DNA from: Melioribacter sp051488685
GTDB taxonomy: Bacteria > Bacteroidota > Ignavibacteria > Ignavibacteriales > Melioribacteraceae
Reading direction: 5' to 3'
Length of the DNA stretch: 64,000 bases
NCBI RefSeq assembly: GCF_051488685.1
Contig: NZ_JBPSEH010000007.1
Span: 186,001-250,000 of the forward strand
The notes beneath the pieces are model-generated. The model saw only the letters and a list, made by a program, of their open reading frames with translations, was not told the origin of the DNA and searched no databases. Of the stretch, positions 26,473-35,665 are shown one piece after another. A program made the translations under genes and the position numbers. The stretch's first letter is position 1. Every line of letters starts with the position of its first letter.

Positions 26473-27345
26473 ATGGATAAATTTGTACAATACTTAAGAC
26501 TGGTTCGGGTCAAAAGCTGGATTAAAAATCTGTTTGTATTTGTCCCGTTAATTTTTTCGAAAAGTTTACTCGACCCGAACAGCTTATTGCTAGCGCTTAT
26601 GGCATTTTTCTCTTTTTCACTGGCTTCAGGATTTGTTTATATCATAAACGACATTTTCGATGTCGAATATGACCGCTCACATCCCGTAAAAAAAGACAGA
26701 CCAATTGCCTGCGGGAAAATCTCTATAAAAGAATCACTTTTTATAGCAGCTACAATTTTAATCCTGTTGATTTTTATTTTATCCACTTCTAATACTCAAT
26801 TTATTTTTATCCTTGCAACCTATATTATCATAAATTTTTTATATACACTCTACCTTAAAAACATGGTTATACTGGATGTGATGATAATAGCATTTGGATT
26901 TTTATTGAGAGTGGCTGGTGGTGCTGTAATAATCAACGTTGAATTGTCTGGATGGCTGATACTTGCTACCGTATTCATATCGCTCTTCCTGGCGGTTATA
27001 AAGCGAAGGGTTGAATATTCTACTTATGAAAAAATAGAATTAAAGAGGAAAGTTCTGGCCGATTATTCGATGGAACTCTTCAATATACTGATAGCAATAA
27101 CCGGCGGAGGAATAATTATTTCTTACTCCCTCTACTCAATTTCAGAACATACATTACGAGAATTCGACACAAAAGCTCTCGTGTATACAGTATTATTCGT
27201 TATCTATGGAGTTTTCCGATATCTCTATCTGGCAATAAAACAAAACCGAGGAGAAGACCCAGCCGAACTTGTATTGTCTGATATTCCGACTATTTTGAAC
27301 GCAATTTTGTATATTTTATGTGTAATAGTGATAATTTATGGTTAA
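26473..27345 (+). CDS. UbiA-family prenyltransferase (decaprenyl-phosphate phosphoribosyltransferase-like)
   Basis: The 290-residue integral membrane protein has about nine helices. The first Asp-rich motif is N59-D60-IF-D63-VEY-D67 followed by RSHPVKKDRPIA. RLVRVKSWIKNLFVFVPLIF at 9-28 is characteristic of the branch containing decaprenyl-phosphate phosphoribosyltransferase, which transfers phosphoribose to a polyprenyl phosphate for cell-envelope sugars. Partners (the epimerases) are not adjacent, so the product here is uncertain. It starts 2 bases after the mutase gene and is 3 bases from the next gene. Confidence 0.78.
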   Translation: MDKFVQYLRLVRVKSWIKNLFVFVPLIFSKSLLDPNSLLLALMAFFSFSLASGFVYIINDIFDVEYDRSHPVKKDRPIACGKISIKESLFIAATILILLIFILSTSNTQFIFILATYIIINFLYTLYLKNMVILDVMIIAFGFLLRVAGGAVIINVELSGWLILATVFISLFLAVIKRRVEYSTYEKIELKRKVLADYSMELFNILIAITGGGIIISYSLYSISEHTLREFDTKALVYTVLFVIYGVFRYLYLAIKQNRGEDPAELVLSDIPTILNAILYILCVIVIIYG

Positions 27346-27348
27346 TCT

Positions 27349-28575
27349 ATGGTAAATGATTTACTGATTTTGATTTTATTATTAATTGCAAGTGCTTTTT
27401 TTTCTTCGGCTGAGATTGCATATATCGTCGCTAATAAAATTAAGCTTGAAATACGGGCTAGGAAAGGAAATTATTATGCAAAAACGGCATTTTATTTTGT
27501 TCAGAAACCTGCAGCATTTTTTTCTACTATCTTAATTTCCGACAACATTGTTAATATTTCCTTTGCTTCGATTTCATCTTATTTCTTGTTGAATTACTTT
27601 GGTTACAATGAATTCCAAATATTGATAATATCTACTTTGTTCTTGTTACTCTTTGGTGAATTAATTCCCAAATATATCGGTAGGGAAGTGGCAGACGCGC
27701 TGACGCTTATGTCCTCAGTGCCAATAAGAATTTTGTCAATTTTGTTTTCTCCTTTCATTGCAGCTACTTCCAGAATATCTTCAATTGTTGAACGAATTGA
27801 TGCAAGAGAGGAAGAAGATGCAGTTAATGAAATTGACAGAGACGATATCCAGAATTTAATTGTTGAAAGCAGTCAAGCACAAAAAATAGACGAAGAACAG
27901 TCCGATATAATCAATAAAATAATCGAAATCCGTGACCAGAAAGTTTACGAAGCCATGACTCCACGAACGGATATCGTGGGAGTCGATATCAATTCTTCAA
28001 CTGACGAAGTGCTCGAGACATTTATCGAATCGGGTTATTCAAAATTGATTGTTTATGAAGAAAACCTCGATAACATAAAAGGAATGGTGCTCGTTAAAGA
28101 TTTTTTAAAAATGCCAGAAGAATTGAAGTCTGTATTGCGTGATGTGACATTTGTACCCGAATCAAAAAAAAGTCTTGAAATGCTGAATGAATTTTTAAGC
28201 AAACAATTTTCACTTGCTGTGGTTGTCGATGAATTCGGTGGCACGGCCGGAATAATTACTGTTGAGGATTTGATAGAAGAACTTTTTGGAGAAATTAGAG
28301 ACGAATACGACGTCGACGAAATTATTGCCAGAAAAATCGGGGAGCAAACTTATATCCTGAGCGGGAAAGTCGAAATAGACTACTTAAACGAGGAATTTAA
28401 TTTGAATATCGAAGAAGGTGATTACGAAACCCTCGCGGGTTATATAACTACAAAACTTGGTCGCATTCCTCGCAAAGATGAATCGTTTAACATCGACAAT
28501 TTTTCAATCCAGATTCTTAAATCGGATAAAAAGAAAATCGACCTGGTTAAACTTTATGTGAAAGATTCTAATTGA
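27349..28575 (+). CDS. CNNM/CorC-type membrane protein (DUF21-CBS-CorC)
   Basis: The 408-residue protein has an N-terminal DUF21 membrane domain (about residues 1-185, with SAFFSSAEIA at 16-25). Next come a CBS pair (about 200-320, from MTPRTDIVGVD to VVDEFGGTAGIITVEDLIEELFGEI) and a C-terminal CorC/HlyC domain (about 335-405). Such proteins are tied to magnesium or cobalt efflux and are often called hemolysin C or TlyC. A toxin role is not supported. It is the last gene of the eight-gene operon. Confidence 0.87.
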   Translation: MVNDLLILILLLIASAFFSSAEIAYIVANKIKLEIRARKGNYYAKTAFYFVQKPAAFFSTILISDNIVNISFASISSYFLLNYFGYNEFQILIISTLFLLLFGELIPKYIGREVADALTLMSSVPIRILSILFSPFIAATSRISSIVERIDAREEEDAVNEIDRDDIQNLIVESSQAQKIDEEQSDIINKIIEIRDQKVYEAMTPRTDIVGVDINSSTDEVLETFIESGYSKLIVYEENLDNIKGMVLVKDFLKMPEELKSVLRDVTFVPESKKSLEMLNEFLSKQFSLAVVVDEFGGTAGIITVEDLIEELFGEIRDEYDVDEIIARKIGEQTYILSGKVEIDYLNEEFNLNIEEGDYETLAGYITTKLGRIPRKDESFNIDNFSIQILKSDKKKIDLVKLYVKDSN

Positions 28576-29350
28576 TTGAATAATAATGACTTGTAAGTCT
28601 ATTGTGAAGTTTTGCTTTTGTAATCTAATCGATGACACCATTCTAATTATAGATTCTTCCATATTGAGAATATTACAAGAAAATATGTAACTCATACATC
28701 TTAATTATAAGAAGATTTGTGACGTTCGATTCAAATATAGGGTTTTTAGAAGAAAATTAGAAAAACGTTAAAAATCTGTTTGATTGCGAAGGGAGCACGG
28801 CATTATCTATGAAAATGAAGTTATATAAAATACCAAAAGAATATACCTCATATAACTTCAACAATTGAAAAATATTTATCATTTTTTTGATTTAAATCCT
28901 TTCCGAAAAATTAGAGCAGTATTCAGTCAGTTTAATTTATATGAGCTGGTAAAATTATGAAGTATTGCGGGGACTTCAGACCTAACTGGGGATCATAGTT
29001 ATATCGACTTGCAAAGTCATGGTGAGTAAATGGACCGAAGTTTATAATGAGTTTAATGATATTAATATTATCAAAAAAGAAAATATAACTTAAATAAATA
29101 TAATGACTTGCGCTGATTTATTTAATAATCATTTCAGGTTAATATATAGTGACTTTTTTAGAATATTCTTCGACTGCTTTGCAAAAATTAAATAAGGTAG
29201 TCGTTAATGCATGAATGAAAAAACAATTGTTATTCATTGAGGGTACTTAAGTTTGGCTTTAATTGAAATCTGCACAAAATTTATATTTGATTTTTCATTA
29301 AAAGAGGTAGAAATATTTATATATTTCGACTCTAAAAATATTTGAGGATA
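28576..29350. other. AT-rich intergenic region with one inverted repeat
   Basis: No credible gene is seen on either strand. TGAAGTTATAT (28816-28826) and ATATAACTTCA (28850-28860) form a perfect 11-bp inverted repeat with a 23-base loop. A TATATTTG element at 29282-29289 may be the -10 of the tgt promoter, though no convincing -35 lies at the right distance. Confidence 0.45.
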
Positions 29351-30499
29351 ATGGATTTCAAATTAGAAAAAAAGGATAAAGGCTCAAAAGCACGTGCAGG
29401 GAGGATAATCACGGAGCACGGTGAAATCGAAACACCTATTTTTATGCCTGTTGGTACTCAAGGCACAGTTAAAGCAGTCTCGCCTAAAATTCTAAAAGAA
29501 GAAATTCAGGCAAAGATCATATTGTCCAATACATATCATTTATATTTACGTCCAGGTACTGATGTATTGGAGCAAGCGGGTGGATTGCATCGATTTATGT
29601 CGTGGGAGTTGCCGATTCTTACTGACAGTGGCGGATTCCAGGTTTATAGCCTGACAGAATTGAGAAAATTAAAAGGCGACGGCGTGGAATTCAGATCGCA
29701 CCTCGACGGTTCGATTCACCACTTTACGCCGCGAAAAGTAATTGAAATACAAAGAAGTATCGGTTCGGATATTATGATGCCGCTGGATGAATGTACTCCG
29801 TATCCTTGCGACTATGATTATGCGAAAAAGTCAACTGAATTAACAAGCAAATGGGCGATATTAAATAAGGAAGCTTTCGAATCGACACAGCCGTTATATG
29901 GTCATTCACAGTCTTTGTTCGGTATAATACAGGGAAGCGTTTATAAAGATTTAAGAGAATTGTCAGCTAAGGATTTATTAAAATTGGATTTCGACGGTTA
30001 CGCTATCGGAGGACTGGCCGTTGGCGAACCTACTGAAATGATGTACGAATTGGTTGACTTCACAACCGATTTTTTGCCTGAAGATAAACCGAGATATTTG
30101 ATGGGCGTTGGTCGTCCTGAAAATATTTTAGAAGCAATTGAACGAGGCGTGGACATGTTCGACTGCGTTATGCCTACTCGCAACGCCAGAAACTCATATC
30201 TTTTTACTTCTCAAGGCATCGTGTCGATAAGAAACGCAGCTTACAAATACGACTTTTCACCGCTTGACCCTCAATGCAATTGCTATACGTGCAAAAATTT
30301 TAGCAAGTCATATTTAAGGCATTTATTTAATGCAAAAGAAATATTAGCTTTGGAGTTGTCTTCTATTCATAATTTGACATTTTATCTAAATCTGGTTAAA
30401 ACAGCCAGAGAAAAAATCCTCTACGGAAGTTTTGTTGAATGGAAAAAAGAAATTGTTGAAATTATTTCTACAAATGTACAATTAAATAAGGAGTATTAA
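29351..30499 (+). CDS. tgt: Queuine tRNA-ribosyltransferase
   Basis: Tgt exchanges guanine 34 for a queuine precursor in tRNAs with GUN anticodons. Length is about 382 residues. Conserved parts are RAGRI...TPIFMPVGTQGTVK near the N-terminus, LTDSGGFQVYSL with the catalytic aspartate, GIIQGSVYKDLRE, YAIGGLAVGEP, and the zinc site CNCYTC followed by a histidine in YLRHL. I chose the ATG at 29351. A TTG 9 bases upstream is also open but would leave the GAGG within the coding region. yajC begins directly after the stop. Confidence 0.94.
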   Translation: MDFKLEKKDKGSKARAGRIITEHGEIETPIFMPVGTQGTVKAVSPKILKEEIQAKIILSNTYHLYLRPGTDVLEQAGGLHRFMSWELPILTDSGGFQVYSLTELRKLKGDGVEFRSHLDGSIHHFTPRKVIEIQRSIGSDIMMPLDECTPYPCDYDYAKKSTELTSKWAILNKEAFESTQPLYGHSQSLFGIIQGSVYKDLRELSAKDLLKLDFDGYAIGGLAVGEPTEMMYELVDFTTDFLPEDKPRYLMGVGRPENILEAIERGVDMFDCVMPTRNARNSYLFTSQGIVSIRNAAYKYDFSPLDPQCNCYTCKNFSKSYLRHLFNAKEILALELSSIHNLTFYLNLVKTAREKILYGSFVEWKKEIVEIISTNVQLNKEY

Positions 30500-30817
30500 A
30501 TGGATTTATTATTAGCAATGGCTCCCCCTCCAAATGGACAAGGTGGATCGGGCGGACTGATCAGTACTTTAATTATGTTCGGTGCCATCTTTGCAATCTT
30601 CTATTTCATGATAATTCGACCGCAGCAAAAAAGAGCCAAAGAGAGGGAAAAATTACTCTCCTCTGTCCAAAAGGGCGATAAAGTGATTTTAAGCAGCGGA
30701 CTCTACGGTACAGTTGCCGGCCTGGATGAGAAAACCGTTCTGATCGATGTTGGCAATAATGTCAAAATGAAATTCGAACGCGCGGCAATTGCTACCATAT
30801 TACGAGACGACAAATAA
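30500..30817 (+). CDS. yajC: Preprotein translocase subunit YajC
   Basis: The 105-residue protein has one membrane helix (about 20-40), followed by IRPQQKRAKEREKLLSSVQK and the GDKVILSSGLYGTVAGL block of YajC, an accessory of SecDF in the inner membrane. It follows tgt without a gap; the tgt-yajC order is a widespread pairing. AAGGAG upstream serves as Shine-Dalgarno. SecD and SecF, often next, are absent here; a terminator follows instead. Confidence 0.93.
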   Translation: MDLLLAMAPPPNGQGGSGGLISTLIMFGAIFAIFYFMIIRPQQKRAKEREKLLSSVQKGDKVILSSGLYGTVAGLDEKTVLIDVGNNVKMKFERAAIATILRDDK

Positions 30818-30826
30818 TTATCGAAT

Positions 30827-30862
30827 GCCCCGAATATAAACGGGGCTTTACTTATTTCTTTT
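30827..30862 (+). terminator. Rho-independent terminator after yajC
   Basis: GCCCCG (30827-30832) pairs with CGGGGC (30841-30846) across an 8-base loop, followed by TTTACTTATTTCTTTT. It separates tgt-yajC from the agmatinase gene. Confidence 0.75.
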
Positions 30863-30873
30863 ACGGAGGATGG

Positions 30874-31764
30874 ATGAAAGTTTTAGGCATCAAGAAAAAT
30901 TTTCTCGCAATCGAAAAAGAATATTCGAATTATGATGAGTCTGAAATTGTTATCCTTTCGGTGCCTTTCGAAAGAACCGTCAGCTACGGCAGAGGTACTG
31001 CTGCTGGACCAGAAGAGATTCTGAAAGCTTCCCATTACGTTGAATTTTATGACGAAGAAATGAAGCGTGAACTCTGTTTCGAAAAGGGTATCTGTACGCT
31101 CGAGCCGTTAGAATTTAAGAATTTATCGATCGAAAACTCTCTCAAGAAAATTTACAAAGAAACCGCGCGTCAAATTGACAACGGTAAATTTGTTGTTTTG
31201 TTGGGTGGTGAACATTCAATTTCTTCGGCACCTGTAATGGCTTTTAGTGAACGTTTCCCGAATCTTTCGATTCTTCAAATCGATGCGCATTCAGATCTGC
31301 GCGATAGTTATAATGGCAGTAAATTTTCGCATGCCTCTGTAATGGCTCGCATTGCCGAATTCAACAAAAACATCATTCAGGTGGGAATCCGCGCTCAGTG
31401 CAAAGAAGAAGTGGATTTAAGAAAAAAATATGGTATAAAAACTTTCTACGCCAGAGAAATTAAATCCGGAATGTACGGTGAAAACTGGCAGGAATTGGTT
31501 GTAAATAACTTAACCGAAAACGTCTACATTACATTTGACGTCGACGGATTTGACCCTTCGCTGCTGCCAGCTACTGGTACACCGGAACCTGGTGGACTCT
31601 TCTGGGACGAAACGATGAATTTACTGAAAATTGTTGGAGCCGAAAAAAATATTGTCGGATTCGATGTGGTTGAACTGGCGCCCTCGAAATATCATCCTGC
31701 ATCAAATTTTGTGGCAGCCAAACTTGTTTATAAAATACTTAATTATGCTTTTACCGGCAGATAG
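30874..31764 (+). CDS. speB: Agmatinase-family ureohydrolase
   Basis: It should hydrolyse agmatine to putrescine and urea using two manganese ions. All metal motifs are present: GGEHS with H114, DAHSDLRD with D137, H139 and D141, and FDVDGFDP with D222 and D224. The 296-residue length fits SpeB, as does the SYGRGTAAGPEEIL opening block. Formiminoglutamase or guanidinobutyrase activity cannot be excluded. No arginine decarboxylase gene is in the window. Its Shine-Dalgarno is GGAGG. Confidence 0.85.
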   Translation: MKVLGIKKNFLAIEKEYSNYDESEIVILSVPFERTVSYGRGTAAGPEEILKASHYVEFYDEEMKRELCFEKGICTLEPLEFKNLSIENSLKKIYKETARQIDNGKFVVLLGGEHSISSAPVMAFSERFPNLSILQIDAHSDLRDSYNGSKFSHASVMARIAEFNKNIIQVGIRAQCKEEVDLRKKYGIKTFYAREIKSGMYGENWQELVVNNLTENVYITFDVDGFDPSLLPATGTPEPGGLFWDETMNLLKIVGAEKNIVGFDVVELAPSKYHPASNFVAAKLVYKILNYAFTGR

Positions 31765-31827
31765 ATATTGAATTAATCGTTCTATTTGGTTATTTAAGAG
31801 TAACATAAATTTGAGCGAGAGGGTAAA

Positions 31828-33135
31828 TTGAAAAAAATACTACTGCTGGTTCTTACTTTTCTTTCAAGTATATCTGCACAAAAAGTTTACTATGGAAATA
31901 TAGAAGGCGATATCGATCTTGGACTGGCGCCTTATGTAAAAAGAATAGTTCAAGAAGCCGAGCAGAATACGGCAGATGCAATCATCTTCCGTATTAATAC
32001 TTTCGGTGGAAGGGTTGATGCAGCCACTCAAATTAAAGATGCCATTATCAATAGCAAAGTGAAAACTATAGCATTTATCGACAAGCGAGCAATTTCCGCA
32101 GGAGCATTAATAGCCCTCTCGTGCGAAAAAATTGTAATGACTCCCGGAGCTTCGATGGGTGCTTCTACAGTAGTCGATCAAACTGGCCAAAAACAATCTG
32201 AAAAATATCAGTCCTACATGCGTTCGGAAATGAGAGCAACTGCAGAAAAAAACGGAAGGCGAACAGACATAGCTCAGGGAATGGTTGACGAAACCATCGT
32301 AGTTGCCGACCTGCAGGACGACAGCACAAAATTGATCACTTTAACTGCTGAAGAAGCTCTTGAATTCGGTATGGCTGATACAATCCTTTCTTCTATCGAG
32401 GAAATTAAAGAAGCTTTCGGATATAAAAATGTGAGTTTAATTACTGTTGAATCGAACTGGGCCGAGGATTTAATTAGGTTTCTCAACCATCCTCTTGTAT
32501 CTTCGTTATTGATTATGATTGGATTAATAGGACTTTATACAGAGATTAAAACTCCTGGCTGGGGACTGCCTGGGACAATTGGATTGATTAGCTTAGCTCT
32601 CTTTTTCGGTAGTGGCTATATTCTCGAACTTGCTTCGGCTCTTGAAATAATTCTTTTTATTGCAGGTATAATTCTCCTTCTTATCGAAATTTTTATTGTC
32701 CCTGGATTCGGCGTCTTTGGAGTAAGCGGCATTGCTCTTATGATCATTAGTCTTTTTCTGGGACTTGTTTCGGATTTCCCTTTGATCGATTGGGATATTA
32801 TTTCATTTGCGATAATACAACTTGCTTTGACCCTCTTTACTACTCTTGTTATAATGACGCTGATGTTGAAATTCCTGCCGAAAACAAGCGTTGTCACTAA
32901 ATTGGTACTGGATAAAAAAGTGGAACAAAAATCCGGCTACGGAACTCTGCCAGCTTTGAAAGACTTAGTTGGGCGAGAGGGGATTGCCTATACCGATTTA
33001 AGACCATCAGGCACTGCATTAATTGACGGCAAAAGAGTGGACGTTATTTCAGAAGGCGATTATATACAGCGGGACAGCCCCATAATCGTCAAAGCAGTTG
33101 AAGGCATGAAAGTAATTGTGGAAAGAAAGAATTGA
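31828..33135 (+). CDS. NfeD family membrane protein with ClpP-like serine protease domain
   Basis: The 435-residue protein has a signal peptide (MKKILLLVLTFLSSISAQ), then a ClpP-class domain with NTFGGRVDAATQI at about 57-69 and the probable catalytic S90 in RAISAGALIAL. Several membrane helices follow (about 225-345), then a C-terminal NfeD beta-barrel (GREGIAYTDLRPSGTALIDG to the end). Long NfeD proteins degrade membrane substrates near stomatin-like proteins. No stomatin gene is adjacent here. The start is TTG with GAGAGGG upstream. Confidence 0.87.
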   Translation: MKKILLLVLTFLSSISAQKVYYGNIEGDIDLGLAPYVKRIVQEAEQNTADAIIFRINTFGGRVDAATQIKDAIINSKVKTIAFIDKRAISAGALIALSCEKIVMTPGASMGASTVVDQTGQKQSEKYQSYMRSEMRATAEKNGRRTDIAQGMVDETIVVADLQDDSTKLITLTAEEALEFGMADTILSSIEEIKEAFGYKNVSLITVESNWAEDLIRFLNHPLVSSLLIMIGLIGLYTEIKTPGWGLPGTIGLISLALFFGSGYILELASALEIILFIAGIILLLIEIFIVPGFGVFGVSGIALMIISLFLGLVSDFPLIDWDIISFAIIQLALTLFTTLVIMTLMLKFLPKTSVVTKLVLDKKVEQKSGYGTLPALKDLVGREGIAYTDLRPSGTALIDGKRVDVISEGDYIQRDSPIIVKAVEGMKVIVERKN

Positions 33136-33141
33136 ATTAAA

Positions 33142-33230
33142 GGCTGTCTAAAAATCTCAATTAATAATTCGTCATAATACGTGAATTAGTGGCTTTTTTT
33201 ATAAGTTAATTTTTAGACAGCCCCTTTTTT
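33142..33230. repeat. 14-bp inverted repeat between convergent genes (MITE-like or bidirectional terminator)
   Basis: GGCTGTCTAAAAAT (33142-33155) and ATTTTTAGACAGCC (33209-33222) are perfect inverted copies 53 bases apart, followed on the plus strand by CC and six T. The sequence fills the gap between the NfeD gene and the convergent lipoprotein gene. It could end transcription from the plus strand. The long inner segment and the GGCTGTCTAAAA ends also resemble a miniature inverted-repeat element. Confidence 0.7.
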
Positions 33231-34239
33231 ATAACAACTCTATAATATTCTTATTTGTCGTAATATCTTTTCGTACGGTCTTTATTTTCTTTTGCATTGA
33301 ATTCATCATTTCGAGATTTGCTTTTAATTCAACTGTAGTTCCAGTCTCCGACTTAATCAAAAGACCTCTGTCGATATCGAAAAGGATTTTACCTTCGCCG
33401 TTAATTTTCGGATCTTCGAAATTGTACTTAATGCCGTTTTCCTCGCCGCTTTTGTTTCCCGTCCAGGTAGTTTTTAAATTAGCGCTAACACTTATGGCAC
33501 GATTACCATCATATTCAACAAAACCATCCACTTTATATCTTACATTGTTGTTGATGTTAAAAACACTCAGTTGAGAAGGGTAGGTCTTAACCCAGGTAGA
33601 GTCTTTTGCCAGTTTTTTAGTCGGAAGCTCCCGGAAAATTAATTGAGTAAGAGGACGAATTATTGCATCACCAATACTTTTAGAAAGCTGAACTTTTTGT
33701 TCTGTCGTAAGTTTCTGATTCTCAGGTTGTAAAGAATTCATTTTATCGACCATTTTATCGAGACGTGAAACTTCAAGCACTTCACCTTTTTTGCTAACCC
33801 GTGCACGATATGGCACATTATGAATTGCATAGTACTGAATGAATTTTTGATTCTGTTCCTTATTGTTCTTGGCGCTGGCATCGTAGACAAATTTCTGGCC
33901 GTTGATATCCGCATTGATCTTTAATGACGAAATTGTAATGTCCAGTTCGCTAGTGTTGTCGGGTTCGACTTCGATAACTTTAATATCGAATTGGTAAACC
34001 GTATTTTCATTCGATCGCGATTCAATGAGAGTATCGGCTTGAATGGTTTCTTTAGCTGTTGTAATTGTAGTCAGTTTATATTTTACCTCATCCCCTTTGG
34101 AGAATTTATAGTCGATAGTCACATTCTGACCTTTTAGATCGATCTGTTTAAGTTCTGTTTCTTCTTGTTTATTTTCCTTTTCGCCCGAACATCCTGCAAT
34201 CAGTGCAAAGAGAAACAGAGCGGTTAAAATATTTTTCAT
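33229..34239 (-). CDS. Lipoprotein, DUF6263-like
   Basis: The 336-residue protein has a lipoprotein signal (MKNILTALFLFALIAGC) with the lipid cysteine at residue 17, then a charged linker. A beta-rich domain follows, containing IDYKFSKGDEVKYKLTT and, near the end, GEGKILFDIDRGLLIKSETG. This layout recalls DUF6263 lipoproteins, but I am not certain of the family. It starts one base after the ndk stop, so it is co-transcribed with sucD-ndk. It should sit in the periplasm or outer membrane. No enzyme motif is visible. Confidence 0.68.
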   Translation of the reverse strand: MKNILTALFLFALIAGCSGEKENKQEETELKQIDLKGQNVTIDYKFSKGDEVKYKLTTITTAKETIQADTLIESRSNENTVYQFDIKVIEVEPDNTSELDITISSLKINADINGQKFVYDASAKNNKEQNQKFIQYYAIHNVPYRARVSKKGEVLEVSRLDKMVDKMNSLQPENQKLTTEQKVQLSKSIGDAIIRPLTQLIFRELPTKKLAKDSTWVKTYPSQLSVFNINNNVRYKVDGFVEYDGNRAISVSANLKTTWTGNKSGEENGIKYNFEDPKINGEGKILFDIDRGLLIKSETGTTVELKANLEMMNSMQKKIKTVRKDITTNKNIIELL

Positions 34240-34240
34240 T

Positions 34241-34675
34241 TTATTCTTCCCATCCGTTAATTTCTAAAAGTTCTTTTCTTGAAAAGAAGTGAGAAATTTC
34301 TTTTGCAGCATTTTCGTCTGAATCAGAGCCGTGTACTATATTTTCCTGAATGTTTTCGGCATACATTTTTCTGATTGTACCTTCTTCGGCTTTAGACGGG
34401 TCGGTGGCTCCAATCAATTTACGGAAGTCTTCAACGGCATTTTCTTTCTCAAGTACAATTGGTACACACGGACCTGAAGTCATATACGCAATTAATTCCT
34501 GAAAAAATGGTCTGTCTTTGTGTACCTCATAAAATCCTTTTGCGGCATCAGCAGTAAGTTTAACCATTTTCATTGCCGCAATTTTAAATCCTGCTTCTTG
34601 AATGTGACTAATTACTTTTCCGATTAATTCTTTGCGAACACAATCCGGTTTAAGAATAGCTAATGTTCTGCTCAA
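34241..34675 (-). CDS. ndk: Nucleoside diphosphate kinase
   Basis: It transfers the gamma phosphate between nucleoside triphosphates and diphosphates through phospho-histidine H115 in NIVHGSDS. The 144-residue length and the opening RTLAILKPDCVRK are standard. One difference from common versions is KAEEGTIRKMYAENIQ in place of the usual GTIRxxF pattern, but the active-site set is intact. It lies 16 bases after sucD and 1 base before the lipoprotein gene. Confidence 0.95.
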   Translation of the reverse strand: MSRTLAILKPDCVRKELIGKVISHIQEAGFKIAAMKMVKLTADAAKGFYEVHKDRPFFQELIAYMTSGPCVPIVLEKENAVEDFRKLIGATDPSKAEEGTIRKMYAENIQENIVHGSDSDENAAKEISHFFSRKELLEINGWEE

Positions 34676-34691
34676 TTTATTCCTCCGTTAT

Positions 34692-35585
34692 TTATTTCTT
34701 TTTTAATTTTTTTTCTAAAGCCTTTTTCATTGTAATTCCAATTTCAGCAGGGCTTTCAACGACAAAAATACCAGCTTTTTTGAGAGCTGCCATTTTTTCG
34801 GCTGCTGTACCTTTTCCGCCAGAAATAATTGCTCCTGCATGTCCCATCCGTCTTCCTGGAGGAGCAGTACGACCGGCAATAAAACCGACAACAGGTTTCT
34901 TCACATATTTTTTGATATACTCTGCTGCTTCTTCTTCGGCAGTGCCTCCAATTTCTCCGATCATAACAATTCCTTCTGTTCCTTCGTCTTCGTTCATCAG
35001 TTTAATAATATCGATAAAACGAGAACCGATTACTGGATCGCCTCCAATACCAACACAGGTAGATTGACCAATGCCGAGGTCGGATAGTTGCTTAACTGCT
35101 TCGTATGTTAAAGTTCCACTTCTCGAAACTATACCAACTTTTCCTTTTTTATGAATAAAGCCTGGCATAATACCAATTTTAGCTTTGCCTGGCGATATAA
35201 TGCCTGGACAGTTAGGACCGATCAAACGTACATCTTTTCCTTTCAAAGAATTATAGACTTGAACCATATCCCTCGCCGGAATTCCTTCGGTTATACAGAC
35301 GATCAATTTAATGCCAGCGTCAGCCGCTTCTAAAATTGCATCGGCTGCAAATGCCGGGGGTACAAAAATAGCCGACGCTGTGGCTTTGGTTTCGATAACT
35401 GCTTCTTTGACAGTATTGAATATAGGAATGTCGGTATCTTCGAATTTCTGACCGCCTTTGCCCGGAGTTACACCGGCAACAACTCTGGTTCTGTATTCGA
35501 GCATTTGTCGCGTATGAAACGAACCTTCACCACCGGTTATTCCCTGTACTAAAACGCGTGTTCTTTTGTCGAGAAGGATACTCAT
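34692..35585 (-). CDS. sucD: Succinyl-CoA synthetase alpha subunit
   Basis: With SucC this enzyme interconverts succinyl-CoA and succinate with ADP or GDP phosphorylation in the TCA cycle. The 297-residue protein has VQGITGGEGSFHTRQML (13-29) for CoA binding, GPNCPGIISPG (123-133), and the phosphorylated H249 in PPGRRMGHAGAI. sucC is not in the window, so the subunits are split. ndk downstream makes sense, since the synthetase and Ndk share nucleotide products. A TATATTTG -10 element lies upstream. Confidence 0.95.
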   Translation of the reverse strand: MSILLDKRTRVLVQGITGGEGSFHTRQMLEYRTRVVAGVTPGKGGQKFEDTDIPIFNTVKEAVIETKATASAIFVPPAFAADAILEAADAGIKLIVCITEGIPARDMVQVYNSLKGKDVRLIGPNCPGIISPGKAKIGIMPGFIHKKGKVGIVSRSGTLTYEAVKQLSDLGIGQSTCVGIGGDPVIGSRFIDIIKLMNEDEGTEGIVMIGEIGGTAEEEAAEYIKKYVKKPVVGFIAGRTAPPGRRMGHAGAIISGGKGTAAEKMAALKKAGIFVVESPAEIGITMKKALEKKLKKK

Positions 35586-35636
35586 AATTTTACCCGTATT
35601 TTGTTTATATTTCTTACAAAATTAAGAAAGGAAATT

Positions 35637-35644
35637 CAAATATA
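35637..35644 (-). promoter_or_regulatory. Putative -10/-7 element (TATATTTG) for sucD-ndk
   Basis: On the minus strand TATATTTG precedes the sucD start by about 50 bases. It is the same element seen before the tRNA and the FN3-like gene. No strong -35 lies 17 bases upstream, so the call rests on the -10 alone. Confidence 0.4.
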
Positions 35645-35665
35645 CCCGAATTTTATTGATTTAAT

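Noticed and set aside
27349..28575. Hemolysin (toxin) function
   Set aside because: The DUF21-CBS-CorC layout fits an ion-transport protein; the hemolysin name is historical.
34663..35087. Plus-strand frames of 134 and 82 codons
   Set aside because: They are shadows of sucD, which has full conserved motifs.
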